A DNA stretch of 64,000 bases from a virus, in IMG/VR virus record IMGVR_UViG_3300048839_001249, positions 28,689 through 92,688 of that record; one strand, given 5' to 3'. Under the pieces are notes generated by a model, which was not told the DNA's origin, did not search any database, and saw nothing but the letters and a program-made list of their open reading frames with translations. Shown piece by piece: positions 33,101 through 40,200 of this stretch (its first letter is position 1; each line of letters opens with the position of its first letter). The translations under genes were made by a program, and so were the position numbers.

Positions 33101-36100
33101 TTGCATCTAAAAAGGAAAATTCATCACCAATGATTGCTATACCTTTACAAAAAAGTGACTACATGGTATTTTTACTTGGTTCTGATAATGTTTATTATAG
33201 AATTCATGCTCTTGGTACTCATGGTATGAGTGAATACAATATTCAAAAGTATAATCCTAATTCAATACTTACTGATCGTGCTCAACCTCAGATGTTAACC
33301 AAACTTGAACCATCAAGAAGAAGATTATCAAATAAAAATGTAAATACATTTGGTATTGAAAATGGTGATTCCAGAGCAGTACTGGAAAGGATAGCAAAAG
33401 AAGGTAATGAATATGAAAAGAAGCTCGCTACTGAATTATTAAAATATGATAATGATGTTAAACTAACTGTTGAAAATATTTATGCAGCAGGAGTTTATAG
33501 TCATAATAATCATACTATCACTATCAGTACTAAAATTCTTTCACCTATAAGTAAGAAATGGTCATTAGGAAATAACAATAATCAAGATAAGATTGCTTCT
33601 GTGTTTTTGCATGAATATATACACAGTTTGACAGCAAGAGAACTTAATAATTATTTTGATGATGAAGGTAATCTTATTGTTGATAATCCTCCACAATATA
33701 TTGTAAATCTTCAAAAAATATTTTTACAAGCAAGAACAAAACTTAATGTTAACAGAAATAATGTTAATGATGTAAGAAATAAAATGAACAATAGTACTAT
33801 ACTTACAGAAGATGAGAGAGGAAGAATATATCCTTTTGTAAATGTAGGAGAATTTGTTGCACAATTAATGTCAACAGACACTCAGTTCAGAGAAAAGCTT
33901 GCTGAATTACAATATGAAGGTGAAGATAAATCATTACTTGATAAGTTTAGGGAATTCATTAATGATCTGTTAAATTCACTAGGTGTAAACACTGATGAAA
34001 ACATGTTAAAAGCTGCTCAGATTGCTACATTAGATTTTATAGCCAGTGAAAATGCACCTGTACAAGAATTACCTGAACTTACAGAAGAACCTTATTATCC
34101 TATTATGGGTGAAGAAGATGAACCTTTTGTTGATATTTTAAATCCAACACCTCCAACCAGACCTGAAATGAAATATCGTCTATTAGCACAGCAGCAATCA
34201 GATGATATGAATTATATTGAATTCTTGCATGATGCTACATCTGGATTTGTTTACAGACTTGTTACAACTCCTGATGGCAAATTACAAATGAATAAAGCAA
34301 ACTTAAATGATAAGAAGTTTTCTCCTGTAGTAGGTGATGAACTTAATGCACTTACCAGTGGATCAATTAAGGAATTTATAATCAAGGAATTTGGTAGTGA
34401 TGTATGGCAGAAATTAAAACCTGTTAAGAAAGAGGTTACAAGACCTAAGAAGATCATCTCTGGTGCACAAACTGGTGGTGATAGGGGTGCATTATTAGGT
34501 GCAAAAGAAATAGGTATTGAAACTGGTGGAAAAATGCCAAAAGGTTTTAAAACTGCAGAAGGTAGCAGACCTGATGTTGCTAAAGAATTTGGATTATCAG
34601 AAACAAATTCAGCAGATTATCCACAAAGAACAATGGAAAATGTAGATGATTCTGATGGAACAATGGCAGTTCTTTGGGGAAATAGTGTGGGTACTGGTAA
34701 AACAATTGGATATGCACAAAATCATACTTGGGGATATGGAAATAATAAATCCAAGGATGATGGATACAGACCCGTGTTAGTAATTACTACACATGATGTT
34801 AAAGAAGCTGCACAACAATTAAAAGATTTCATTAAACGTAATGGTATTGAAACTCTTAATGTAGCTGGACATAGAGAAGGTAGTCAGCCAGGTATTCAAG
34901 AGTTTACTCGTCAAGTAATTGTTGAAGCATTTAAAGAAGAAACTACAGAACAAGAAACTCAAACTAGAGAATACACACCTGATAATATAACTTCTTTAAA
35001 ACCTAATGAAATATTTGTATTTGGTAGTAATGAAGGAGATTCTAGAGGTGGTAAGCCTACACATGGTAGAGGTGCAGCTAAAACTGCAAGAGAAAAATTT
35101 GGTGCTATTCAAGGACAATCTAGGGGATTACAAGGACAGTCTTATGCTGTAGTAACAAAAAAATATTGGGATATTGAAAAATCTTCTACTCTTGATGAAA
35201 TAAAGAAAGAACTTACAGCTTTTGTTTACTTTGCACATGAACATCCTGAACTTAAATTTTATGTTACTAAGTTAGGTAGTAGTTTAGCTGGATATTCAAT
35301 AAATGAAATAAAGCAATTATTTGAAAATATACATCAATATTCAGGTCAAATCACTGATAATATTATTCTTCCTAGAGAATATGAATTTAGAGATGATGTA
35401 AAATCCACAGAACAACAAGAAGAGGAAACTCAAGAACCAGATATGGGAATAAATCCATCCAACCCTACAACTAATGGTAAAACATTACAGGGTGAACAAG
35501 TAGAAGCTGCACAGAAAGCTGACAGATGGTTTGCTAAGTTGAAAGAAAAGACCAATGATATTATGAATGCCAGATCATCAGGAATACTGGAAGATGATAT
35601 TATTAATAATTTCATGTTTCTGCTGAGTGGTAAAGGTGGTACTGGTAAAACATTCACTACAGAAGTTATCTTGAAGCAGCATGTTGAAGGAAGAAAAGTA
35701 ACCTATGTTGCACCAACACATCAAGCAAAGAATGTACTTACTGAAAATATGGAGTCAGGCTCAGCTAGTACTTTACAATCATTGTTAGGTTTGAAACCAT
35801 CAAAAGATCAGCGTAAAAATGAATTTTATGCATTATCAATGCATGAAGTTGCAAAAATTTACAATGCAGGTACAATGCAAATTCCATTTTTTGATACTGA
35901 TATTATTGTAATTGATGAAGCATCACAATTAGGTTATGGAAAATTATCATCTCCTGAGATGTTAAGAGATTGGACTGGCACATCTTATGAAAGTCAATCA
36001 GTACATTATGATCCTGCATTAGGTACTTACTTAATGGAAATGATAAAGCTTAAATATCAGCTTACTGGAAGATTAACAACAGTATTTATGATGGGTGATA

Positions 36101-37245
36101 TTGTACAAACTGTACCTATTAATACTGATAAATATCAAATAAGTGAATTATTGGAAAGAGTTATTAAATCTGATAATTTTGCAGAACTTGAAAAAGTAAG
36201 AAGAGTTGATGATAAAGACATTTTGAATTATAATCAACAATTCAGAGATGCATTCTTTGATATTTACAAATCAGAAGATAGGAAAAAGATTGTTCCTCCA
36301 TTGAAAAGATTATTACTTTCTGGTAATTTTAATAGTAAAAACTTAAAGAAACTGGATAATGCTAATCAAATGGTTGATACATTTGTAGAACATTATCAGG
36401 AAAATATAAGTAGTGAGACACCAAATCCAAATCATACTGTTATTATTAATTACAATGCTGCTCACAGGCCAGAAAGCATGCTGCTAACTAATAACATCAG
36501 AAAGAAATTATTTGGTGAAGAAGGTGCTCAAAATTATTATAACAAAAATGAGTTAATACTACATCAGGGAAGTTATGAATATACTTATGGTGGTAGAACA
36601 TTTAATATTGAAAATGATGATAAGTTAATTATTCAATCTGCTACAGAAGAAACTCAATCAATTGATGTTGGTAAGAATAAAATGTTTAATGTTGATGTAC
36701 TGTGGATGAGTGTAACTGTAAAAAATCCTGTACATGGATTAATTACTATTCAAGTTCCATATATGAAACCTGAAACAAAAGCTGAGATTAATAAATATTG
36801 GGAAGAAGCAAGAGCAAAAAAGGAAAACCCTGGTGCACAATCTACTACTCAATTCAGAAGTCTTAGAGCCAATGAAATGTTTACTGTCATGAGAGCATTA
36901 AACAAATTCAATTATGGTTATGTTGTTAATAACTATAAAATTCAGGGAAGTGGAATTGATTATCCTATTGTAGATGCTCAAAATATTCTCTCGGCAGGTA
37001 AACATACTGATCCACTGCATCTTACAACTTTTATTTATACTGCTGTTAGTAGAGTAAGAAAAAAGATGTATATTTACATTGAAGGAGCACCCACCATACC
37101 TATTATTAAAGATACTGATTCTCAAGACAATAAAGAAGGTATGGATGATATTTCCTCTGTAGAGTCAGAATTTGACTTTATGCTACTCGAAAACATTGCA
37201 AGAGCATTTCCAGAAAAATTTGAACAAAAAAAGTGTAACCTATGA
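21145..37245 (+). CDS. Giant polyprotein: virion RNA polymerase, zincin, SLOG, macro-like and SF1 helicase domains
   Basis: A 5366-residue protein in one open frame. Residues 1-1000 are mostly helical, with an Ala-rich amphipathic stretch near 290-330. The RNA polymerase core has the catalytic motif DFDID at 3070-3074 (KGLDFDIDKEYG), the signature described for the crAss-like phage phi14:2 RNA polymerase; the surrounding region (about 2700-3110) is the likely double-psi barrel. A metallopeptidase motif HEYIH lies at 4156-4160, with a possible third ligand Glu4236 (NVGEFVAQL). From about 4437 comes a SLOG/YpsA-like domain (IISGAQTGGDRGALLGA). From about 4620 comes a macro-like phage domain (FVFGSN...GRGAAKTAREKFGA). 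From about 4820 to 5345 comes an SF1 RecD/Dda-like helicase: Walker A GKGGTGKT (4829-4836), IDEAS, and AVSR near the end. It overlaps the neighbours at both ends by four bases. It is probably packaged, then injected to transcribe early genes; cleavage into parts is likely but unproven. Confidence 0.85.
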   Translation: MRPNLHDLIKNAHVAKEEKKEEPKQPSFIASSKTLDAASDTVSDELTEYRQLKDDFYKAIKEQQAINTEEKITSDISAGKYLVKGWYKTMVNGGLLLPQMVLGSPDAFKDFALGALSTTPEDIVNYAFEAYRFLHGVDEKDVQEFEARKNTFASLAKATSDKLNPVNMIASSLDSQGSESLFSLKDSDLDKAIENIPEFLKNDFSISPIGTVANLLLPEGQRWDKNTVQHLADIQANFNARQYEETPIDSVFDKSVWGNENLGIIEKLSQGIAYSSLDPTKRESLIYLLNTAPEGVASLAASISQMALTGNALKLAGVPANLIKKIQAVSGSVGEATVIAKDVENKIKEQKLEELVGEDWKKASEQAFEQAFQEAKANGENDRFAEEAGNQAKRELINQFLASEDNADIRRKVEDAAFRGRNITVGINLLTTGTNYIQVSTTLKNLERLGTKVGINAAQETIEGGTRNILAKPFVIGTSNLYNAKATLKNLGIGLENFGTEAIEEGLINPMAERFGIELGMDREYRMGDFWKEVKAGEYLDDAFWGGIFGHGAYHGGAAANSIKGAFSYKSRKKAYEAQQEILKQWDKISKAAGTDLLSELVNLNDNIHTIAKLDRAAKKAEQEGNIELAKSIEERKITVQAGKAFKSGTTEKLLEAYQTIADNTENTQIRDHALNAIQKVKKLEKLYTNAAKKEYLNVEEVFMNTAQNDQLNNNLNEMNLMLRQAKASAEQVLTSIQKDYNAIFAITENGIVFDGEQKQEFKDAVLNDAAISQFQKIFIAKEILSAAITKNLQSFAKITSKGYQQEIQRINEVASSIRRNKNLFTLEDKKDFMREVELVMAQKNLKEVNKEQIRKVFAKEYDVFNVQKQLVESLAARSKNKDATPPKKGIASVFSKFRNRIEAKRKKKSHLSVAKKEKVDMLPAELDEEMDDATKQVIKEQMAELISNEGDNPTFEQLINTAIQSLEGETAEDTKKTIEEDFNVYVLGWRLNNKELTDEEAVRVYNKFFTKRTRLSTSITKKAKKTQQEKTEPPIELEKVIGQEIANEVVTEQEIKKPVNPVAVQRLGIPTVAWITVDDIIEGKDSNDIISHRLADPTRNNPGDPVTVVAYNEQEEKGNYKGKITFPNGKKGNIFTFWENKLSPRTSHSVTGTEDSSSTTTVKERGNKITFEEKHKVSNNKKVIKLYKTYDNKKDKITEHFLVKDDQDVATLNADNIQEVRLYSINLSDTGEAVLKLKIIHNDDTTETKDIVTYNDKNNYQPLLIKDSEGNNLAWVASPKYTAMDRATMLRTAEFRRKVINAGGTFQTTIAKKIPQSQGGVVHSHTINNTPLSEVCPTAIPTVYKDGAFRIGEESFENEERVITNLDRINPSSGYTYDMRLIGYNEKGQQEYIACANKMMPELAPEAFSTVMWVLKTYLSKHDKNQSLSSEITKEQSQKIIDFFKKNFKIDVTSQNGLEQILSMFINLGSAATREKTQLSDGNISPKRFEEYLNSQPKGKPVLLMSNTNLFFGVAGQKINGENYVILSTGTAEKGLDRVSVNRIKAAMQALVATGSKLPLSNNIKMAGNEMPMPIIDNNGNPSTKGKYSDWLKTRLLTTTRATKLKWKDKDGNDIYTSRHTAVIELNEEQAIPVKPTERIEPKPDDESLIEEKTQDEITLIKKLQVAFTELGITDLNSLLDTVDYLPESQEDAFLRTVNPIPGVNLQQLHEMVNNLFNRVVSEHNNERFTDEQIRSYTKGKELFEKHILPTREKYIKLIQEVTQLYETDPVKYSNFSFILMSIQNRLNIYDVIEEHFSEVETRVAERLRKYSGIKIEGEDQTGDEQDKVYSKSSEENLLKDSITSELRRFFAGITDVNEKGTVYGFLGLENHVNFNKAFDTVASILGTAPTSSMNFTDAINILSEYTDAYPWMEGFINKIKDADEQMKNMFIYNCVNQNLNMKFLMYYWEKGQLQTRVYDTNSSEISNIIRDGWVSGFMKSDLVKYEKSIDENVINKAKAQELVDKFNTWKDKHPSNDELILWLSEVGITLSDQTINQIREYGLDLNGRVLSFNDMFGDSEKSAGLFGGIAYKLKLQAKQERTIIDEKGNEIPFSNIKNTIKEIAKIEAKFSNRTVTISFRDGDKSISGLIPMRFASDKIQALKWNIEERNKMLNDPFSRHSMLLNLINRSNDVRDAVYVNQLGVTAMKTRGQSSDSISITDLSAEDQEFVQLGFFWDRRQGKVPVSYWTSGRKNTSIPLRMANMFFPVMSDKSQMLSMYMPVLDLNSAHFKTTENGKIIIHDDVLAILFEQLVRPELGRIIENAKKLKSGSESNCAGYDLGAQIFQMIPELNNVTVTVEGREVSLVKLLNENPEAYPESWVLNDPQAKERINNVLLDLIDKEVNSKLEDWKRIGITKENKLDGSQEVAKISGEYLSETGFTDLKHIAADFVINNLISMSNIFQLVAGDLAFYSQDKLYNDFGYNKDLTRGIVGFENINSYADLQEALKSERESLTDEQYNYIKSNAKPLAYEPTSKNAYVKLSESLGTNLGKRLALLLTPGKRIATSKNNAYIQVFLNDVAVPASNFSFLIKTFYGKDALTDEVKELISNNDTKAIVSLFPKLKAFEKIDSTDAQEYTTLLEHIDVLYGKGRLSTELYNRVKEKALSQMKDGLNDNNRIDDEDFRLILQPMKPVATGSIMDEKNKNQRMIYIKSSSFPLCAQITENTNLDNLRKVMEETQLREGKSVRACYKTGVKVGATVSGVDIYKPDLSVDDLIGSSIIIPRDNFKVQQDVPVHFLYENEDKILMGTQLMKLLFGDGVTELDIEFNGNPVKGRELLNVYNNTFKQIIDTIKNDLFKELGLNKNGIPVNQEEFMRAISKILKREAKERGYSQQSIDSLSIKAQVDDFGMITDFTFVSPLWSSSDSMRFESLLNSIITKRLIKLKLPGYSYVAGSQTGFEKKSEEDITNKSDIIYTKFYDGKGLKPKDENGNAQVFLPSRFRDTTGKLIDLFAQNEDGYIYIEKDENGNWKLKDGKIADELLSIPTFRIPTSSLVSSSFVTIAGFLPVTSGDLMIVPKELITQKGLDFDIDKEYGYHLWHYTDEQGNIAPIEQLTTLENLDDFISSGQEWLGQVKRAVSKDQYMLKKIQEMEEENSVLDELDEEEMYDVEDIMEEFDNFLHKKSNYSMQDIEKGIKDLKYAKSLKRKLLENQIIRIHNAVISSKNPEIERKVNSVLSMEFAKQQASMLEQEDKGFTTILSDRYQRKKMNLGSAGKMGIGVYSNAVTLNSLIQQSDSPISLIVNTDEGKLPLRLKIGNHEFNGNLGRYISIIQSGQLNEIFKLITDEKLRQRIRDGKISLTELSKVIDNAGGNSTILLNGIRTITEVFAERQNTATDNEKEQIMGRCHVNDMTINVDCLLSLMGFDKGNDIIDIDGNQLPASISYLILSQPVIKEYVQEMKKAKSRTGAYASEEEIINKIFEKYQVSDKQVTVTSLDTQTLYDNIFKQTASDVQVAVFNLFLNLNATSKKMGNIQKILGITGGGPNAGLGKSIFDTNSKFKRIIQLVSNQNDNEIHIANVKKLIGDFIHIKDLETFGDEKSDNPIAIARAEGYIDFGEYMIKPTTAIGHMIVNSVQIGYDTWNQFFPFEHPVINKIMDEIMRLQKSDTTKWGDAKIIELKRKIIKEIQKMLFSNPDYGVISGNSTTERRRLFKDTEDKPSLASYLQKLVDDKNPEIIANELIKKMKFDIKPNKIADVSRIIFDNTVENDFDEEYLHNSFYDLLYNERPLPDNISFDPGIKHAENPMTFGKNSSELIVAGKKKLDIRESHNEEFVQGEPLIQIINGQRYKITYLGNINQNDLNIHSGKSVSINNELGKSQLNPIEAKFAQGESKHVYKIEAVYTTTQLAKDLIAYSYLSGGIQGAIEFIKYIPLSYLETSGLLSAMREFDINDDNTFANELGTTIDGILSKMTVQYYQHNPEELPTMSLKDAGLSAVPVDEIFSFASKKENSSPMIAIPLQKSDYMVFLLGSDNVYYRIHALGTHGMSEYNIQKYNPNSILTDRAQPQMLTKLEPSRRRLSNKNVNTFGIENGDSRAVLERIAKEGNEYEKKLATELLKYDNDVKLTVENIYAAGVYSHNNHTITISTKILSPISKKWSLGNNNNQDKIASVFLHEYIHSLTARELNNYFDDEGNLIVDNPPQYIVNLQKIFLQARTKLNVNRNNVNDVRNKMNNSTILTEDERGRIYPFVNVGEFVAQLMSTDTQFREKLAELQYEGEDKSLLDKFREFINDLLNSLGVNTDENMLKAAQIATLDFIASENAPVQELPELTEEPYYPIMGEEDEPFVDILNPTPPTRPEMKYRLLAQQQSDDMNYIEFLHDATSGFVYRLVTTPDGKLQMNKANLNDKKFSPVVGDELNALTSGSIKEFIIKEFGSDVWQKLKPVKKEVTRPKKIISGAQTGGDRGALLGAKEIGIETGGKMPKGFKTAEGSRPDVAKEFGLSETNSADYPQRTMENVDDSDGTMAVLWGNSVGTGKTIGYAQNHTWGYGNNKSKDDGYRPVLVITTHDVKEAAQQLKDFIKRNGIETLNVAGHREGSQPGIQEFTRQVIVEAFKEETTEQETQTREYTPDNITSLKPNEIFVFGSNEGDSRGGKPTHGRGAAKTAREKFGAIQGQSRGLQGQSYAVVTKKYWDIEKSSTLDEIKKELTAFVYFAHEHPELKFYVTKLGSSLAGYSINEIKQLFENIHQYSGQITDNIILPREYEFRDDVKSTEQQEEETQEPDMGINPSNPTTNGKTLQGEQVEAAQKADRWFAKLKEKTNDIMNARSSGILEDDIINNFMFLLSGKGGTGKTFTTEVILKQHVEGRKVTYVAPTHQAKNVLTENMESGSASTLQSLLGLKPSKDQRKNEFYALSMHEVAKIYNAGTMQIPFFDTDIIVIDEASQLGYGKLSSPEMLRDWTGTSYESQSVHYDPALGTYLMEMIKLKYQLTGRLTTVFMMGDIVQTVPINTDKYQISELLERVIKSDNFAELEKVRRVDDKDILNYNQQFRDAFFDIYKSEDRKKIVPPLKRLLLSGNFNSKNLKKLDNANQMVDTFVEHYQENISSETPNPNHTVIINYNAAHRPESMLLTNNIRKKLFGEEGAQNYYNKNELILHQGSYEYTYGGRTFNIENDDKLIIQSATEETQSIDVGKNKMFNVDVLWMSVTVKNPVHGLITIQVPYMKPETKAEINKYWEEARAKKENPGAQSTTQFRSLRANEMFTVMRALNKFNYGYVVNNYKIQGSGIDYPIVDAQNILSAGKHTDPLHLTTFIYTAVSRVRKKMYIYIEGAPTIPIIKDTDSQDNKEGMDDISSVESEFDFMLLENIARAFPEKFEQKKCNL

Positions 37246-40200
37246 TATGTCCTGATTTTAAAAACCCAATAGAAAAACAACAGTTTCTTGAAATTGAGTC
37301 TATATTTGGTAATAATGTATCTTCATGGTTATGGCATTTTAATAATGGACATCCATTAAATAAAACATCTTCTGGTGAAGATAGTGTGTTATTCAAAGAA
37401 ATCTATGATATTGTAGGTAATAAAAAAACTGCAATGTTATTAAAAGCTCAGATTTATCAAAAAGGATTTATTGCACAGGAGCCAACTTTAAAAGAATTTA
37501 CTGATCAGTTTATGCCTAAAAAGATCACTGTTTCTCACAGTGTTCATCCTAAGAAACTGGAATATGGAAGTGTTCATAGAGCAATGGTTGAAGAGGCCAT
37601 AGGTAATATGATTACTGGAAAAAAGATTAAGGCTGGTGATCATCGTAATGAAGTCAGATTTGAATTTGAAGATGAGCAACAAAATTACGAGGTAGCTAAA
37701 AGTAAAGCTCTTAAAATTAATGAGCAATATGGACAAGGTACAGCTACATTGGATACAAGAAATCCAAAAAGTATTACCATGTTTGTTAATTTTAAACCTG
37801 AAACAATTATAGAACAGCTTACACTAGAAACAGAACTTGCAAGACAAAGAATGATTGATCAGAATGAATCTGATATGTTTACCAGACAAATTGAAGGTAA
37901 TTGGCAAACAAATGATGAAGGTAATGTTATTCCATATACAGAATATGATACAAGAGATTATATGCCATTGAATGTATCAAATCAAACATTTTCTTTTCCT
38001 AATACATTTGATGAGTTTCTTGCTGAAAAACAGGCACAACTAAAACAACTTGAAGATACACAAAACAGATTAAGGAAAGAAGCAAAAGCATCAAAGAGAA
38101 ATCAGGAAATAATAAATAAACTTAATGATTTACGATTTAGAATAACAGCATTAAAAACTACAATTAACAATGTAAAACGTGATGGTTTATTTTCTGTTGC
38201 ATTTTCTGAAATGGTAAAAAGTGATTTTGAAAGAATAGAAAAACTATTACAGAATAATGATGGTGACTCCCTTCTGGAAGCTAAAAGAATGATTGATTAT
38301 TATATATCTGTAGGGATAATGGATAGAGATGGTAATTCAAATCCATTATTTGCAGCAGAAGGAATATCATTAGCTGATGCACCTGATGATATAAAAAATG
38401 CATTAGTTAAAGCTTCTACAAAAGCCGAAGAATACAATGATATTTATATTGAAAAACTTAAAGATGTAGCTTACCAAACATTAATCAATCATCCTAATTA
38501 TGCTAAATTATATCCTGATGATATATCAATGAGTCAACTTTTTGAAAAAGTTGACGATATTGATTATTTTTCTGAATATTTTCTTAGTGTTGATTTTACA
38601 TTTACTGGTAATGATTCTATTTTAGCACAGATCATAAAAGAACTTTTTGAAAGGAAATTACTGGAAAAGATTGCTGTAGCTAAAGGTATTATTGAAAATA
38701 TTGATGATCTGTTGCCTAGAGTAAACAGATTACTCATTGAGATGGGTGAATATAGAAGGGATTTTTTAACAGCAGGAAGAAAGATACCATTGTATAGTAT
38801 ATTTTATCAGAAAAATGATCTTGGTAATTTAACACCTGCATTAATTGATAAGTTTTCACAAGACTGGTACAATTTTGTATCAAGTATATCTTTTGCTGTA
38901 GATCAGGCATGGAAATCAGGTAAAACTTATGATGAAGTAAATAGTGCAAAATATAAGGAGATACATAAAAAAGGAAGATTATTTGATATAACAAAATTAC
39001 CTTCATTATTTAGTACTCATACAGCATTTAAAGGAAGTAAAGTTCCATGGGCAAACACAACAGATGAACAAGCTTATATTAATGAACTTGTATCAGAAAT
39101 GGGTCAAACAAAATTTGATGAAATTGTAGAACAGCAAATAATAAAGCTGGATGAATATAATTCTTATGTTGCCATGTTTCGTAATGATTTAATAAAGCAA
39201 TATGGAAGTTTTAATCAAAATGTTAAAGATGAATTAGAAAGAGAAGTATTTTCAAGATCACCATTACGTGCTTTATTTGCAAATAAAGATGGTATGGTAA
39301 CAGGTAATAGTGGTAATACATATTCTGTTACATTGGAATTTAGTATGTATATTCCAAAGAAAGGATTACAGAGAATGTATAATGATGATTTTTCTGTTAT
39401 TGAAAATAACCCATTGTTATTACAGTTTTGGGGTGTTATGCGTGAAGCTGTAAGAAACATAAATGAATCTGTACCTTTTAAAGCTAAGTATGCAACAAGT
39501 ATTCTTTCAATGAATCAGGGAATATTAGAAGCTGTCATTGATAAAAGAATAGGTCAAAAATCAAAATTAGTCTCATTAGCAGGAATTAAAGAAATCACAT
39601 ATAATGCATTGCATAATACATTCTCAACAAAAAATAATGATTTCGATGAAGATTTACTTGCAAAAGAAAATGATCAAAACAAAGTTAATGACAGTAAATT
39701 TAAAAGTGTAACAGATAGAATATCATCAAGAGTTGAGAAAGAAACAGAAGAAGCATCATCAATATTAAATTTAAAGCTTAATAATACAACAATGGTGGAC
39801 TTAAATACAGCAAGTCCAGAAATGATAGAGTATCTTGCAAGACTTTTTAATGTAAAAGCTACAAGATCAATGGTTATTAGTGCTGTAAATCGTGGAATTA
39901 CACCTTATGCTACTGATATATATATTGTACGTGCAATAAGAGCAGAAGTAGGAAGACAAGAAATGTTAAAAGAAACTCTTAATCTTCCTAAAGTATTAAA
40001 GTATTATTTAGCTCAAGCTGCACATTATGATGCAGCAAATGAGATTATTCCTATGCTAGGAGGGTTGAAAAATTTATATAATCAAATTAAAACAAAATCA
40101 GGCTCAAAAAGAGTAAGAGCAGAAAAAAGAATGAATGAGTGGTTTGATCGAGTGATCAGAGGATATAGAGTAAGAGAGAATCCACAAAAAGGAATATTAG

